From Bacilli bacterium (GTDB lineage Bacteria > Bacillota > Bacilli > Paenibacillales > NBRC-103111), in the NCBI GenBank assembly GCA_028287395.1, contig JAQBPR010000093.1, forward strand, positions 1 through 64,000: 64,000 nucleotides of DNA, given 5' to 3'. Each line of letters begins with the position of its first letter. Within the stretch, counting starts at the first letter, position 1. This document shows positions 54,767 through 64,000 of the stretch, piece after piece. A program made the position numbers and the translations under genes. The notes under the pieces are model-generated. The model worked only from the letters and a program-made list of their open reading frames with translations. It made no database searches and was not told where the DNA came from.

Positions 54767-55882
54767 TCAATCGTTCATGCTATTTTTACCACGATTACGT
54801 AAGAATGTCGGAATATCCAATTGATCGTTTGTTGCTTGCGCTCCAAAAGGACGCAAATTCTGCACCTTCGCTTCTGTAGGCTCTGGTTGTACTTGCGAAG
54901 CCGGACGACGAATCGGGGAACTGCTAATTTTGTGTTCAAAGCCCGTTGCAATTACGGTTACCTTAATTTCTTCCTTCATGTTCTCATCAATAATGGCTCC
55001 AAAAATAACGTTTACTTCTGGATCAGATGCGGCAATTACAATTTCAGCAGCCTCATTCACTTCATAAAGGCTAAGATTAGAACCGCCGGTAATGTTCATA
55101 ATCACACCGCGAGCTCCCTCAATCGAAGTTTCCAAAAGCGGGCTCATAATCGCTTTTTTCGCAGCTTCCGCTGCGCGATTTTCTCCTGAAGCTATGCCAA
55201 TCCCCATTAATGCGGACCCACGCTCCGACATAATTGTTTTCACATCGGCAAAATCCAGGTTAATTAAACCAGGAACCATAATTAAGTCAGAAATCCCTTG
55301 AACACCTTGGCGTAGAACATTATCCGCTTCACGGAATGCTTCAATCATTGGTGTTTTCTTATCCACAATCTCCAATAATCGATCATTCGGAATGACGATT
55401 AATGTATCCACTTTTTCTTTTAATGCAGCAATTCCTTGATCGGCATGCGCAGCACGCTTACGACCTTCAAACGTAAAGGGGCGTGTTACAACGCCAACAG
55501 TAAGCGCTCCACACTCCTTAGCAATTTCAGCAATAACTGGTGCAGCTCCTGTACCCGTGCCGCCTCCCATGCCTGCAGTTACGAAAACTAAATCTGCGCC
55601 TTTAATCACCTGAATAATGGCTTCTCGTGACTCTTCAGCAGCTTTTTTCCCTACTTCTGGATTTGCTCCTGCACCCAAACCTCGCGTAAGCTTTTCGCCA
55701 ATTTTCAATTTGATATCTGACTTCGCTAAGTTTAATGCCTGCGCATCGGTATTCACGGTAATGAATCCTACACCTTGAATCCCATTCTCAATCATACGAT
55801 TAACCGCATTACTGCCGCCACCGCCAACTCCGATTACTATAATTTTAGCCATTTGATCCACATCTACATCGAATTCCAACAT
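54767..55882 (-). CDS. ftsZ: Cell division protein FtsZ
   Basis: 371 residues. Tubulin GTPase: [14 protein letters not shown] near 20 and the GTP motif [14 protein letters not shown] near 104. A C-terminal linker leads to the FtsA/SepF-binding end [15 protein letters not shown]. The ATG at 55882 is preceded by GAGGAGG; a GTG just upstream lies in that ribosome site, so it is rejected. It forms the septal ring. Partner genes ftsA (upstream) and sepF are in the window. Confidence 0.97.
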   Translation of the reverse strand: MLEFDVDVDQMAKIIVIGVGGGGSNAVNRMIENGIQGVGFITVNTDAQALNLAKSDIKLKIGEKLTRGLGAGANPEVGKKAAEESREAIIQVIKGADLVFVTAGMGGGTGTGAAPVIAEIAKECGALTVGVVTRPFTFEGRKRAAHADQGIAALKEKVDTLIVIPNDRLLEIVDKKTPMIEAFREADNVLRQGVQGISDLIMVPGLINLDFADVKTIMSERGSALMGIGIASGENRAAEAAKKAIMSPLLETSIEGARGVIMNITGGSNLSLYEVNEAAEIVIAASDPEVNVIFGAIIDENMKEEIKVTVIATGFEHKISSSPIRRPASQVQPEPTEAKVQNLRPFGAQATNDQLDIPTFLRNRGKNSMND

Positions 55883-55911
55883 AGCGATTACTATCCTCCT
55901 CACAAAAGCTT

Positions 55912-57144
55912 CTAAATATAGTCACTTAACCAATTTTTAAATTTTTCAATCAGGTTTGCTTTTCCGGTATCTGATTTTTTGGCTGTTATGTTTTTCACAT
56001 AAGCAACGCTCCGATTTTTGACGGATTTGGAAACAAATTGAATGATACCTACCCCACTTGTAAATGAAGGATCACGTACACCAATATAATCAGGTATGGC
56101 AATTCTAACCGAAGCGGCGAGTTCAGATTGTGCATGAGCTAACATACCCGGCATTGAAACCGTACCCCCTGTGAGAACATAACCACCGGGTGCGTCTCCG
56201 TAGCCTAAACGATATACTTCGGTGCGAATCAGTTGAAATATTTCCTGAACTCTAGGTTCAATGATACTGGCTAACTCCACCTGCGTGAATTCTTTTTCAA
56301 CATTACTGCCGATTCTCGGCACTTTAAAACCTTGTTCAGGTGCAGCAATATCAATCAATGCGCAGCCAAATTTAAGCTTCATCTTCTCGGCATGTTCCAT
56401 CTGAGTATGCAAACCGATCGAAATATCATTGGTTATGAACTCTCCGCCAATAGGTAATGTGGAAGTAGCGGCAATGGCACCGTTCTCAAATACAGCAATA
56501 GTTGTAGCGCCTGCACCGATATCTACCATTACTGTTCCAATGGACTTCTCATCCTTGGACAATGTCAATTGCCCCGCTGCGAGGGACATCAAAATTAAAC
56601 TGGATGCATTCAGCCCGGATTTATCCACAACACGGCGAAGATTATGAATGGCCGTTTTAGCACCCGTAATGATTGTAGCCTCAACTTCAAGTCGTACACC
56701 AATCATCCCGCGCGGATCATGGATTCCTTCTAAGCCATCCACTAAATATTGTTTCGGTACAACACCGATAATTTCTCGTTCAGGCGGTAAGGCAATCACT
56801 TTAGCAGCTTGCAGCACTCTTACAATATCTTCTTCACTAATTTCTCTGTCTTCGTTTGAAACCGCGACAACACCGTGACTTGTTTGAAGGGTAATATGAC
56901 TGCCCGATATTCCAACGTATACATCGGATATTTGTACTCCGACCATGCGTTCTGCATTTTCAATTGCATTGCGAATCGATTGAACCGTTTGATCAATATC
57001 GACGATTGCGCCTTTGCGAATGCCTTCCGAATCGGCAGAACCCACACCAATTATATTAATGGATCCGTTCGATACTTCTCCAATAATCGTGCGTACTTTG
57101 GATGTACCGATGTCCAAACTAACAATGACTTCATTGTTACTCAA
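55912..57144 (-). CDS. ftsA: Cell division protein FtsA
   Basis: 410 residues, actin-like ATPase: [16 protein letters not shown] at the start, [16 protein letters not shown] near 178, [13 protein letters not shown] near 208, and [13 protein letters not shown] near 326. The C-terminal amphipathic membrane-targeting helix is [13 protein letters not shown]. It tethers FtsZ to the membrane. 29 bp before ftsZ. Upstream the expected divIB/murB region is replaced by the large exoprotein gene. Confidence 0.97.
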   Translation of the reverse strand: MSNNEVIVSLDIGTSKVRTIIGEVSNGSINIIGVGSADSEGIRKGAIVDIDQTVQSIRNAIENAERMVGVQISDVYVGISGSHITLQTSHGVVAVSNEDREISEEDIVRVLQAAKVIALPPEREIIGVVPKQYLVDGLEGIHDPRGMIGVRLEVEATIITGAKTAIHNLRRVVDKSGLNASSLILMSLAAGQLTLSKDEKSIGTVMVDIGAGATTIAVFENGAIAATSTLPIGGEFITNDISIGLHTQMEHAEKMKLKFGCALIDIAAPEQGFKVPRIGSNVEKEFTQVELASIIEPRVQEIFQLIRTEVYRLGYGDAPGGYVLTGGTVSMPGMLAHAQSELAASVRIAIPDYIGVRDPSFTSGVGIIQFVSKSVKNRSVAYVKNITAKKSDTGKANLIEKFKNWLSDYI

Positions 57145-57186
57145 CCCGTGGCACCTCCTAAAACGTTCTTAATATAGCTTTTGTAC

Positions 57187-57215
57187 ATATTCAACATGGT
57201 TGTTGTATTCCCTCT
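57187..57215 (-). promoter_or_regulatory. Candidate sigma-H promoter of ftsAZ
   Basis: Minus strand: AGAGGGAAT at 57215-57207 and GTTGAATAT at 57195-57187 with an 11-bp gap, one mismatch from RNAGGAWWW-N11-RNNGAATWW. A sigma-H promoter for ftsAZ is known in B. subtilis sporulation. Other sigma-A signals in 57145-57300 are weak. Confidence 0.4.
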
Positions 57216-57319
57216 TTTTTTCACAAAATTTTTGCAAGGTAAAAATTGGCTAGTAAATTACGTAGCCCATAAAATCAAGTTTACCATTATTTATATCTGA
57301 TGAGTAGTTTTATTTTCGT

Positions 57320-57373
57320 TTAAATAAAGAATAATCGCCTTACCCCATCCTGATTTGGATAGGGATAAGGCGA
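57320..57373 (-). terminator. Terminator of the GH87-like gene
   Basis: On the minus strand TCGCCTTA...CCTATCC pairs with GGATGGGG...TAAGGCGA (about 18 bp with one or two mismatches), followed by TTATTCTTTATTT. It lies in the 322-bp gap before ftsA; the remaining sequence holds the ftsA promoter region. Confidence 0.75.
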
Positions 57374-57466
57374 TCTTGTGACTATTCTAGAAATCTTACT
57401 ATTTATTGATTAAATTCATCGTTTGCAGCATGTGTTCTAAGATAAAATTGTCTGTATTTGAATTAG

Positions 57467-60400
57467 TTACTCGTGTTGATGGTCGTGTTGATGGTGGTCG
57501 GATTGGGGATCAGCTAAGATAGTAATAGTCTTCGTACTTACGATTCCTGATCCATCTTGCGCAGCAGCTTTCACAGTTACTGTACCGTTCTCTTTTGCTG
57601 TTAAGAGACCTTGATCGCTTATACTTGCAGCACCTGTGCCTGATACAACACTCCATGTTACGGCATTGTTGCTGGCATTCCCCGGTAAGACTACTGCATT
57701 CATCTGCAGTGTGCTTCCATTCAATACCATGGTTGTATTTCCTGCTGCCGCTACACTAATATTCGTAACGAGAGTATCCAAATCGGATATATTCAAGTTA
57801 GAGCCTGCTTTGTTGGATACTGCCCCCAATTTGGCATTCCTGATTGTGAAGTTTTTCATAGTTATGTTACCTGATGCAGTACTAGCCGCTTCAACAGCAT
57901 TAAGCCCTGCACCGTCTATGACTAGACCATCAATCGAGACATGGTTAGTGGAGGAAGTTCCTTGAAGGGACAACCCTTGGAACGTGCTGTTCAAGGCAAT
58001 ATTGTCCTTGATTTGGACGTCGCTGTTAATTGGGAGAGAATCTGCATATACCCAAATCGCGCCAAAATTTAATCCCAAACCATTATCGCGACTTCCCGCA
58101 CGAATCATTGTGTTGCGTTCAACCACTGTTGTACCAGCCAGTGGTGTCGGATCAAAACGAGTCGATACCGCTATGCCTCCGCCAGCGTTAATCGTATCCG
58201 TTAACACATTATCTGTCATTTTATTATCTTTACCGCCAAACACTACCATATTATCGGCTAACCAAGGCATCTGCACCGTGTCGAAACGGAATGTGTTGTT
58301 ATCGGTATAATCGTCCGGATGCCCGCTTGTTAAAGTGGACCACATAGCCAATCCATCGTCACCTGGGTACCGCACATTGGTTTGCTCTACCATACTGTTT
58401 TTCGTATTGATGCTGAAGTTGATTCCATCCGCCATCGTATCGCGAATTCTCAAACCGGCAACATAGAATCCATCGGTATAGGCATCGCCATTGAAGCCAA
58501 ATTCTGTCTTTGGACGGGTAATCCACATCCCTGTTTTGGTATGTTCAATCCATACGCTTTGAATCGTTGAACCAGGTCCAAAGGCACCCTCGAATCCATT
58601 GGTATGCGCATTGTCATCGCGAATATTGAGATCGCCGTCAATCGCCAAATCATAAACGCGGATGTTGCTGCCGTTTCCATAAAATTTTGCTCCTATCAAG
58701 GTCGTGTACCACATACCCGCTCCTCTAATAGTTACATCATCCAGGAAGATTAATGGATTCGCTGCCCCCTCATCCTTAACTATAAATGTACCCGCCGGGA
58801 TCCAAACACCTTTATGTTGTGATTTAGCGTCAATTATAGTTGCTCTTAAAGCTGCCGTATCATCTGATCCATCATTCGCAGTCGCTCCATGCTCGGTTAT
58901 CGAGATAAAGCCAGCAGGCATGGTATATGCAGAGGTTGGAGCTTGCTCCATATCGGCAAAGTCGATAATAACGTAGGAAGGATTTGCATTCGTTTTTCTT
59001 AGACTTATCTTAGCTCCCGCCGGAATATTTTGACCAATGAGAACATGCGTTTCGTCAAAGAAACGATGCGGGCTGCCCTGAGCCGGATCTTTAGACCAAG
59101 GATAGTTTCCGTATTCCCAAGCAAACTTGGAAGTTAAATTGATAGTTTTAATTAAAGCATCATTCACATATAAACCAACACTTGCATTCGTTGATCCGTC
59201 TGGAATGGAATAACGGAGCACAAGCGAATTTGCCGGTTTTGCTAAAGTAAAATTAACGTGCTGAGCGGTTCCCGTTAACTGTACCGCCTCTCTACCCGAA
59301 GCTTCGGAAGCAACCTCATGGTATGCGCGAGCTGGACCGATAAGTGTACCATTCGTATCACTATTCTCAGCTTCATACGTAATATAAGTTTGATTGGCAC
59401 CCCTGTATGCTATATTCACATCGTTTAGAACTGTAAGTGAATTGATACCCACTTGCCCGCTGTCCGTGCTGTCCAACTCTAATGAAACAGAATTGTAGCC
59501 TGTTCTTAATGGCAGTTTAACCGGTACAACCGCCTTTGCGTTCCCGTTTTTTGTAGGCGCAAAGGACAGCTGCTGCACCTTTAAACCATTTACATACAGG
59601 CTTAATGTCTGATGGGTGCTTGTTGGATTGGCATATTGAATTTTTGCATCGTAACGATCATCAGCTTGCGCATTTACGGCAAAAATTACTTTATCTCCTG
59701 TATTGGCGAAGTGATTCACGTATCCATTGCTTGTTGTTTGCACAGAACCGCTAATAAAAGCATTTTCTGCTTCATAGCTGATATCGCGGGGTACTTCTGT
59801 AAACATCCAGAGTTCAGTATCTAACTGATCGCTGTTCACAGTGCCATGCTGAACGTAAGTTTTTGTGCTATTTTGATAAATATAATCATGTGATGGAAGT
59901 GCACTTGAGATTTTTTTATAGCCCAAGAAATCATCAATCATCCATTGAGATCCTAAAACATTCTTATCGCTGTAAGCAGCTATTATATTCACTTGATCTC
60001 CCTCAATCGCAATTAGGTGACCCGTGGAACGGTTTTTGATCAGCTTATGACCGTTAAAGTCTTCCACCAGCCATTGTGAGGTTAAATTATTTTGCGATTT
60101 TAAATCTTTGTACATAACAGTGCCGTCATTTTCAATAAGATATTTGCCTGTCGATTTATTAAGGATCGTTACATAATTTGAATCATCAAATACTTTCGTC
60201 GCTGTGTTTCTATTTAAATCGACACTAACTGCAGGAGTGTGAGTAACACTTGGTGCAGCTTCTGCTGTCCACTGAAGCGATGGAAGTGTGTTGGAATAAA
60301 GTCCCCGCTCCGCATATCCTGCCGCATTTTTAACGTTTATATATTCATCGTTATAACTGCCGTTGTTACTGCGAATCAAGAAGCTCGGTCCATTAGCTTC

Positions 60401-63400
60401 AACAATCCACTGTGTCTTGACATCATTCACATTGGTTGATGCAATACTCTCAATGTAGCTGTAGTCCGTACTCATCGCCATATAATGACCGGTCTCGCGG
60501 TTTTTAATACGCGAAATTCCTGTATTCGAATCGTTTTCTACGATCCAATTCGAGTACCCATTATCAGCAGCTACATCTCCGTATAAAACAACACCGCTAT
60601 TGGATTCGTAAAGATATTTCCCATTATTGACAATCCGAATATATCCGGCAGGGACAGGCGGAAGAGACGGCGCCTTTTCAAGAACCCACTTCGTCTCGTC
60701 CTGGGTAGCCGCATTATCAAAATGCGCATAATCAATGTATAGATTGCCGGTTGCATCAGTCGCATATAAATGTGCATTTGTCCAATTATTCACAATATAC
60801 TTAGAGCCAGCGTCCGCGTCTAATATTTTCCATTGGTTGGTATTAGCGGAATCTATATTTTCCGAATACACTGGATCCGTATTAGGGTTTGCAGTATGCA
60901 AGTTCATATAATGACCGGTAAGCATACTTTTTAAGCGTACCGTATTATTGGTAGAATCTTCAAAAAACCATTGTGATAATGTGCTTTCTGCAGCCGGTGA
61001 ACCATTTTTCACAATACCGGTAGTCGTGTCTTCATAAAGATAGGCTCCCGTGATTTTGTTTTTTATACGGTAATTAGCTGAAGTATCCGGAGCATCCTCA
61101 AGAACCCACTTCGTCTGTTCCTGAGTGCTCGCAGTATCAAAATGAGTATAATCAATGTATAAATTGCCGGTTGCATCCGTTGCATATATATGCGCGCCCG
61201 TCCAAGAACTCACAATATACTTAGAGCCAGCATCCGCGTCCGATATTATCCATTGGTTTGTATTAGCAACACCAATATTTTCCGAATATACTGGATCCGT
61301 ATTAGGGTTAGCGGTATGCAAATTCATATAGTGACCCGTAGACATATTTTTCAAGCGAACCGTATTATTTGCGGAGCTCTCAAAAAACCATTGCGATAAT
61401 GCATTAGTTGCGGAAAGTGCACCGTTTTTCACAATACCGGTAGCCGTATCTTCATAAAGATAAGCTCCTGTGATTTTGTTTTTTATGCGGAAATTCGTCT
61501 TCACTGCATCTACTACAGGGAGAAAATTCCAATGGGCACTAGTCCAATTGCGGTTAATTTCACCGTACTCGGCATATTTGATCAAATTTTGCACATGAAT
61601 AAATTTTTGATGGTCTGGGTCACTGTTTGTATCGCTGACGCTGTGAACGAGTTTGACTCCACTACCAATGTCTTCAACAACCCATTTCGCTTTATTTTTT
61701 TGATCCGTGGTCATGTTCGTGAAATCTAAAGCGGTTACTCTGATATGACCCGTGGACATATCTTCCATATTGATATAATGTCCCGATGCGCGATTTCGAA
61801 TCGTTTTACGTCCTTCGAATTTCGCAACAAGCCATTGCGCTTTTTGATCGGTTGTTGAGGCATTTCCATATTTTAAATTTCCGTCAATATCTTCGTATAA
61901 GTAAAGCGAATTTGCATCCCAGGAGCTTTGAATGCGCACATATTGATCTACCCCTGCCACAACTGAAGGATCCTCAAACAACCATTGAGTGGGGTTAGTA
62001 TCAGGTGCAACAGCGCTGGATACAACAGCATTAGTCACCTGTGCTACATTGATATAATTGGATGTATTTACAGCACTCTGAATGGTTTTATAATCATCGT
62101 AAATGGTAGAGTCTTCAATCTTCCACCGATCTGTTGGCGCACTAGTTGGAATATCCAAACTTTGTAATGGATCTGTCATTTGTGATCCATTTTGCGACGA
62201 AATATAATGACCCGTCAAAAGGTTCTTCAGCCTTTTTTTACCGTCCTTTTCTTCGACTAGCCATAAGTACGCATTTGTAGTGCCTAAGGCTCCGATTTTA
62301 ACTACACCTAAATTATCTTCGAAAACATAAGACGTTATAGTCGAAGCTTCGGTGTAGTTGACTATGCGTGTCGGGTTCACATCTGCAGCTAGCTCAAATT
62401 TCCATTTTTGATCATCCCCATTCCCGTCTCTACCCCAATCCATACCAATCGAACGAGTTGTTTGATCGGCAAAATCAGCAGGAGCAATCAGAAAATATGC
62501 TGGTGATAAATGGTCTACATTGGAAAAATTAAGCCATGCCGTATCTGCAGCGTTAGTAGTCATTTTCCATTGTTGGGTTGTCAGTGCTGCATTATTTAAC
62601 GCTAGACTATTCGTTGGTTGGTCAGCAGCAGCATTTTGCGTAATATAGTGGCCGCTGACTCGGTTTTTGAGGCGAATGGTCGAAGAGCCGTCATCCGATA
62701 TAATATACCAATGCGATCTCGCATCATTCACAGGCACATTCCCGCTTTTCACTAAGCCATCGCTATCTTCAAAGAGATAATGGCCAGTACCCGCTTTGGA
62801 CAAAATTCGTACGGGCGTCATATCCGAAGCCGTTTCAAACTTCCATTGCGGGCTTTCAAAAGTCGGCCCAATACCAAGACTCATTTGGGCATAGCCAAGC
62901 TGGTCTTCTTCATGAAGAAAATTATTGGCGGTCGGTGTTGTGGCGCTTTTGATTGTTTTATAGCCCACTCTGCTTGCATCCTCGATAATCCATTGATCTT
63001 GCGTAGTGCTGACGGAGATGGCTTCGCTCGTCAACGCGACCTTTCTCGAATCGATTTGAGCCGCAGTTACTTGAGCTGAGGTAATATAATGCCCGGTTGC
63101 GCGGTTTTTGATTCGTTGATAACTACCGGATGTCTCAAGCATCCATTCCGAGGTTTGATCCGTAATACCGGTAAAACCGTATCTTACAGTTCCGTCGGAA
63201 GCTTCATATAAATAATTGCTTTTCCATTTATTCTTGATGCGAATATAGGATGATTCCGTAACGGTATCATAGGAAGCACCTGTAACGCCATCATAGATTA
63301 CACTGGTAACAGTACTCGTTAGAGTTGCAGCGTTGCTGCCATCTCCTTGAGTATAAGGTGATAGGTTCGATGCATGAACAGATAAAGGTGACAATAAAAG

Positions 63401-63442
63401 TACAGTCATACATAGGGCAATAAAATGTTTAATTCGTTTCAT
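57467..63442 (-). CDS. Very large secreted modular protein: eight beta-trefoil modules, two CBM-like domains, GH87-like beta-helix, Ig-like domain
   Basis: 1991 residues. A signal peptide (1-25, ending VHASN) is followed by eight ricin/fascin-like beta-trefoil modules of about 145 residues (about 64-1220), each with three GHYI...W-[EKIV] repeats. Modules 5 and 6 (648-788, 790-929) are near-identical. Two CBM6/35-like domains follow (EAENAFISG near 1221 and YEAENSDTNG near 1358), then a right-handed beta-helix (about 1515-1888) like GH87 alpha-1,3-glucanases: FVKD...GAGMWYTTL, conserved IRDTMADGIN (Asp1668, Asp1672) and GDDGLAMW (Asp1695, Asp1696) are candidate catalytic Asp. A Big_2-like domain and a His-rich end (HHQHDHQHE) complete it. 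GGGAGG precedes the ATG. Likely substrate: alpha-1,3-glucan of fungi or biofilms (inferred). It is not part of any operon here. Confidence 0.8.
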   Translation of the reverse strand: MKRIKHFIALCMTVLLLSPLSVHASNLSPYTQGDGSNAATLTSTVTSVIYDGVTGASYDTVTESSYIRIKNKWKSNYLYEASDGTVRYGFTGITDQTSEWMLETSGSYQRIKNRATGHYITSAQVTAAQIDSRKVALTSEAISVSTTQDQWIIEDASRVGYKTIKSATTPTANNFLHEEDQLGYAQMSLGIGPTFESPQWKFETASDMTPVRILSKAGTGHYLFEDSDGLVKSGNVPVNDARSHWYIISDDGSSTIRLKNRVSGHYITQNAAADQPTNSLALNNAALTTQQWKMTTNAADTAWLNFSNVDHLSPAYFLIAPADFADQTTRSIGMDWGRDGNGDDQKWKFELAADVNPTRIVNYTEASTITSYVFEDNLGVVKIGALGTTNAYLWLVEEKDGKKRLKNLLTGHYISSQNGSQMTDPLQSLDIPTSAPTDRWKIEDSTIYDDYKTIQSAVNTSNYINVAQVTNAVVSSAVAPDTNPTQWLFEDPSVVAGVDQYVRIQSSWDANSLYLYEDIDGNLKYGNASTTDQKAQWLVAKFEGRKTIRNRASGHYINMEDMSTGHIRVTALDFTNMTTDQKNKAKWVVEDIGSGVKLVHSVSDTNSDPDHQKFIHVQNLIKYAEYGEINRNWTSAHWNFLPVVDAVKTNFRIKNKITGAYLYEDTATGIVKNGALSATNALSQWFFESSANNTVRLKNMSTGHYMNLHTANPNTDPVYSENIGVANTNQWIISDADAGSKYIVSSWTGAHIYATDATGNLYIDYTHFDTASTQEQTKWVLEDAPDTSANYRIKNKITGAYLYEDTTTGIVKNGSPAAESTLSQWFFEDSTNNTVRLKSMLTGHYMNLHTANPNTDPVYSENIDSANTNQWKILDADAGSKYIVNNWTNAHLYATDATGNLYIDYAHFDNAATQDETKWVLEKAPSLPPVPAGYIRIVNNGKYLYESNSGVVLYGDVAADNGYSNWIVENDSNTGISRIKNRETGHYMAMSTDYSYIESIASTNVNDVKTQWIVEANGPSFLIRSNNGSYNDEYINVKNAAGYAERGLYSNTLPSLQWTAEAAPSVTHTPAVSVDLNRNTATKVFDDSNYVTILNKSTGKYLIENDGTVMYKDLKSQNNLTSQWLVEDFNGHKLIKNRSTGHLIAIEGDQVNIIAAYSDKNVLGSQWMIDDFLGYKKISSALPSHDYIYQNSTKTYVQHGTVNSDQLDTELWMFTEVPRDISYEAENAFISGSVQTTSNGYVNHFANTGDKVIFAVNAQADDRYDAKIQYANPTSTHQTLSLYVNGLKVQQLSFAPTKNGNAKAVVPVKLPLRTGYNSVSLELDSTDSGQVGINSLTVLNDVNIAYRGANQTYITYEAENSDTNGTLIGPARAYHEVASEASGREAVQLTGTAQHVNFTLAKPANSLVLRYSIPDGSTNASVGLYVNDALIKTINLTSKFAWEYGNYPWSKDPAQGSPHRFFDETHVLIGQNIPAGAKISLRKTNANPSYVIIDFADMEQAPTSAYTMPAGFISITEHGATANDGSDDTAALRATIIDAKSQHKGVWIPAGTFIVKDEGAANPLIFLDDVTIRGAGMWYTTLIGAKFYGNGSNIRVYDLAIDGDLNIRDDNAHTNGFEGAFGPGSTIQSVWIEHTKTGMWITRPKTEFGFNGDAYTDGFYVAGLRIRDTMADGINFSINTKNSMVEQTNVRYPGDDGLAMWSTLTSGHPDDYTDNNTFRFDTVQMPWLADNMVVFGGKDNKMTDNVLTDTINAGGGIAVSTRFDPTPLAGTTVVERNTMIRAGSRDNGLGLNFGAIWVYADSLPINSDVQIKDNIALNSTFQGLSLQGTSSTNHVSIDGLVIDGAGLNAVEAASTASGNITMKNFTIRNAKLGAVSNKAGSNLNISDLDTLVTNISVAAAGNTTMVLNGSTLQMNAVVLPGNASNNAVTWSVVSGTGAASISDQGLLTAKENGTVTVKAAAQDGSGIVSTKTITILADPQSDHHQHDHQHE
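60656..61500. repeat. Intragenic tandem duplication in the exoprotein gene
   Basis: About 420 bp occurs twice, 60656-61078 and 61079-61500, coding for modules 5 and 6. The two copies share long runs of bases (for example the GATTTTGTTTTT and ACCGGTAG segments) with scattered changes. The copies differ more at silent sites than replacement sites by eye, consistent with a functional duplicate rather than a recent error. Confidence 0.85.
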
Positions 63443-63463
63443 AAAAATATGAATACCTCCCTA

Positions 63464-63493
63464 ATTCTATTTTGATAATGTTAGCGTTTACAA
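63464..63493 (-). promoter_or_regulatory. Promoter of the exoprotein gene with perfect cre site
   Basis: Minus strand: TTGTAA at 63493-63488, 18-bp spacer, TAGAAT at 63469-63464. TGTAAACGCTAACA (63492-63479) fits the CcpA cre consensus TGWAANCGNTNWCA at every defined position and overlaps the -35. Catabolite repression of the enzyme by preferred sugars is expected. Confidence 0.75.
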
Positions 63494-63618
63494 AAAAAGA
63501 TTATAAAACAAAAGCTCATATTATGAACGCAAGCCTCTTATGCCCCACTTGCCTTACCTCCCTTAGAATAAAATAGTATTACATTAAATTATATGACCCG
63601 TCTCATAAGCTTACGATG

Positions 63619-63633
63619 TGCAATATTATTGCA
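63619..63633. promoter_or_regulatory. 15-bp palindrome TGCAATA-T-TATTGCA upstream of the exoprotein gene
   Basis: Perfect inverted repeat with neighbouring TGCA-type half-sites (to 63645), about 180 bp upstream of the exoprotein start and 120 bp upstream of its promoter. No matching regulator is known to me. Confidence 0.35.
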
Positions 63634-63684
63634 ATCATGTGCATTATTATCTTGAATTGATTCCGTTCAAATTATATCCATACA

Positions 63685-63726
63685 ATAAAAAAGCTATGAT
63701 TTTTGCACGATGCAAAAACACAGCTT
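63685..63726 (-). terminator. Terminator of the Pro/Thr-rich gene at the right edge
   Basis: An interrupted stem of about 14 bp (AAGCT, TG, TTTTGCA against TGCAAAA, CA, AGCTT) with a 3-nt loop, followed by TTTTATTG on the minus strand. Confidence 0.8.
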
Positions 63727-63756
63727 ATGAGTATTGCAACTATTTTTAATATTAGG

Positions 63757-64000
63757 TCATTGAGTTGGGGAAACGGAAGGATTTGGTGTCGGCTTCGCCG
63801 TTGGTTTTATTGTTGGTTTAGCTGTTGGCTTTGCCGTAGGTTTAGATGTTGGCTTAGGCGTAGCTGTAGGCAATGGAGTTGCCTTATCACCGATGATCTT
63901 CTGATCTTTGTCAAATAGTTTACCGTAATCAGAATCAAGTAAGGATATGACCCCTGAATTAGAGTTAAATTTTTCTTTAGCATCATTGATCATCGCGCTT
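63757..64000 (-). CDS. Pro/Thr-rich protein, C-terminal fragment
   Basis: The frame is open to the right edge, so the N-terminus is outside the window; the ATG at 63993 is internal and has no ribosome site. The last about 40 residues are short PTxKPT repeats ([19 protein letters not shown]), a flexible spacer typical of wall-spanning or cell-surface proteins. The part before it ([29 protein letters not shown]) is helical and recognised by no family I know. It shares strand with the exoprotein gene. Confidence 0.65.
   Translation of the reverse strand, partial: SAMINDAKEKFNSNSGVISLLDSDYGKLFDKDQKIIGDKATPLPTATPKPTSKPTAKPTAKPTIKPTAKPTPNPSVSPTQ

Overview
The window looks like chromosome of a spore-forming, low-to-mid GC Firmicute of the Paenibacillus group. 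The evidence is the dapL gene (LL-diaminopimelate aminotransferase), the LplB/YtcP-type sugar ABC permeases without an ATPase, copper-amine-oxidase 'stalk' domains, frequent TTG/GTG starts, and a spoIIGA-sigE-sigG block linked to ftsAZ, ylm, ileS, lspA and pyr genes in the order known from Bacillus. Most genes lie on the minus strand.

Left arm (1-7.4 kb): a nitrate/nitrite assimilation operon on the minus strand, narK-like transporter -> TrpD2-like protein -> nasC -> nirB (cut by the left edge), with mobA upstream. The transporter promoter carries a perfect GlnR/TnrA-type box at the transcription start and a near-perfect one about 150 bp further upstream. 7.4-15.8 kb: a glycan-use locus (GH35-like enzyme, two ABC permeases, binding lipoprotein, GH30 enzyme) with a LacI regulator; the operon and the regulator have matching promoter/operator layouts. 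15.8-20.7 kb: a decayed WYL-type regulator, a MerR-MFS efflux pair, a VOC-nitroreductase pair, an NPCBM surface protein and a stand-alone recombinase domain.

Middle (20.7-31.7 kb): two extra lspA paralogues around a redoxin gene and a DUF2203 gene, a C39-like peptidase, an MFS protein, a polysaccharide deacetylase, a DUF3231 protein, two CAU tRNAs (Ile2-type and initiator Met), pgpA, a TPR protein and a two-gene ABC exporter.

Right core (31.8-57.2 kb): the pyrimidine operon pyrR-pyrB-pyrC-carA-carB-pyrF-pyrE behind a PyrR attenuator (no pyrP, pyrK or pyrD), then dapL, rluD-lspA, a YteA-like gene, DUF5665, ileS with a T-box, divIVA, ylmH-ylmG-sepF-ylmE-ylmD, ylmC, sigG, sigE, spoIIGA, ftsZ and ftsA. 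This joins cell division, sporulation sigma factors, translation and UMP synthesis.

Right edge (57.4-64 kb): a 1991-residue secreted protein, with eight beta-trefoil modules, two CBM-like domains, a GH87-like beta-helix and a His-rich tail, sits directly upstream of ftsA. Beyond it is the C-terminal end of a Pro/Thr-rich protein. I see no CRISPR array, rRNA, intact insertion sequence or prophage. The points I find most worth following are the dual GlnR boxes, the three lspA copies, the modular GH87-like giant inside the division cluster, the covarying double-hairpin repeat, and the regulator pseudogene.
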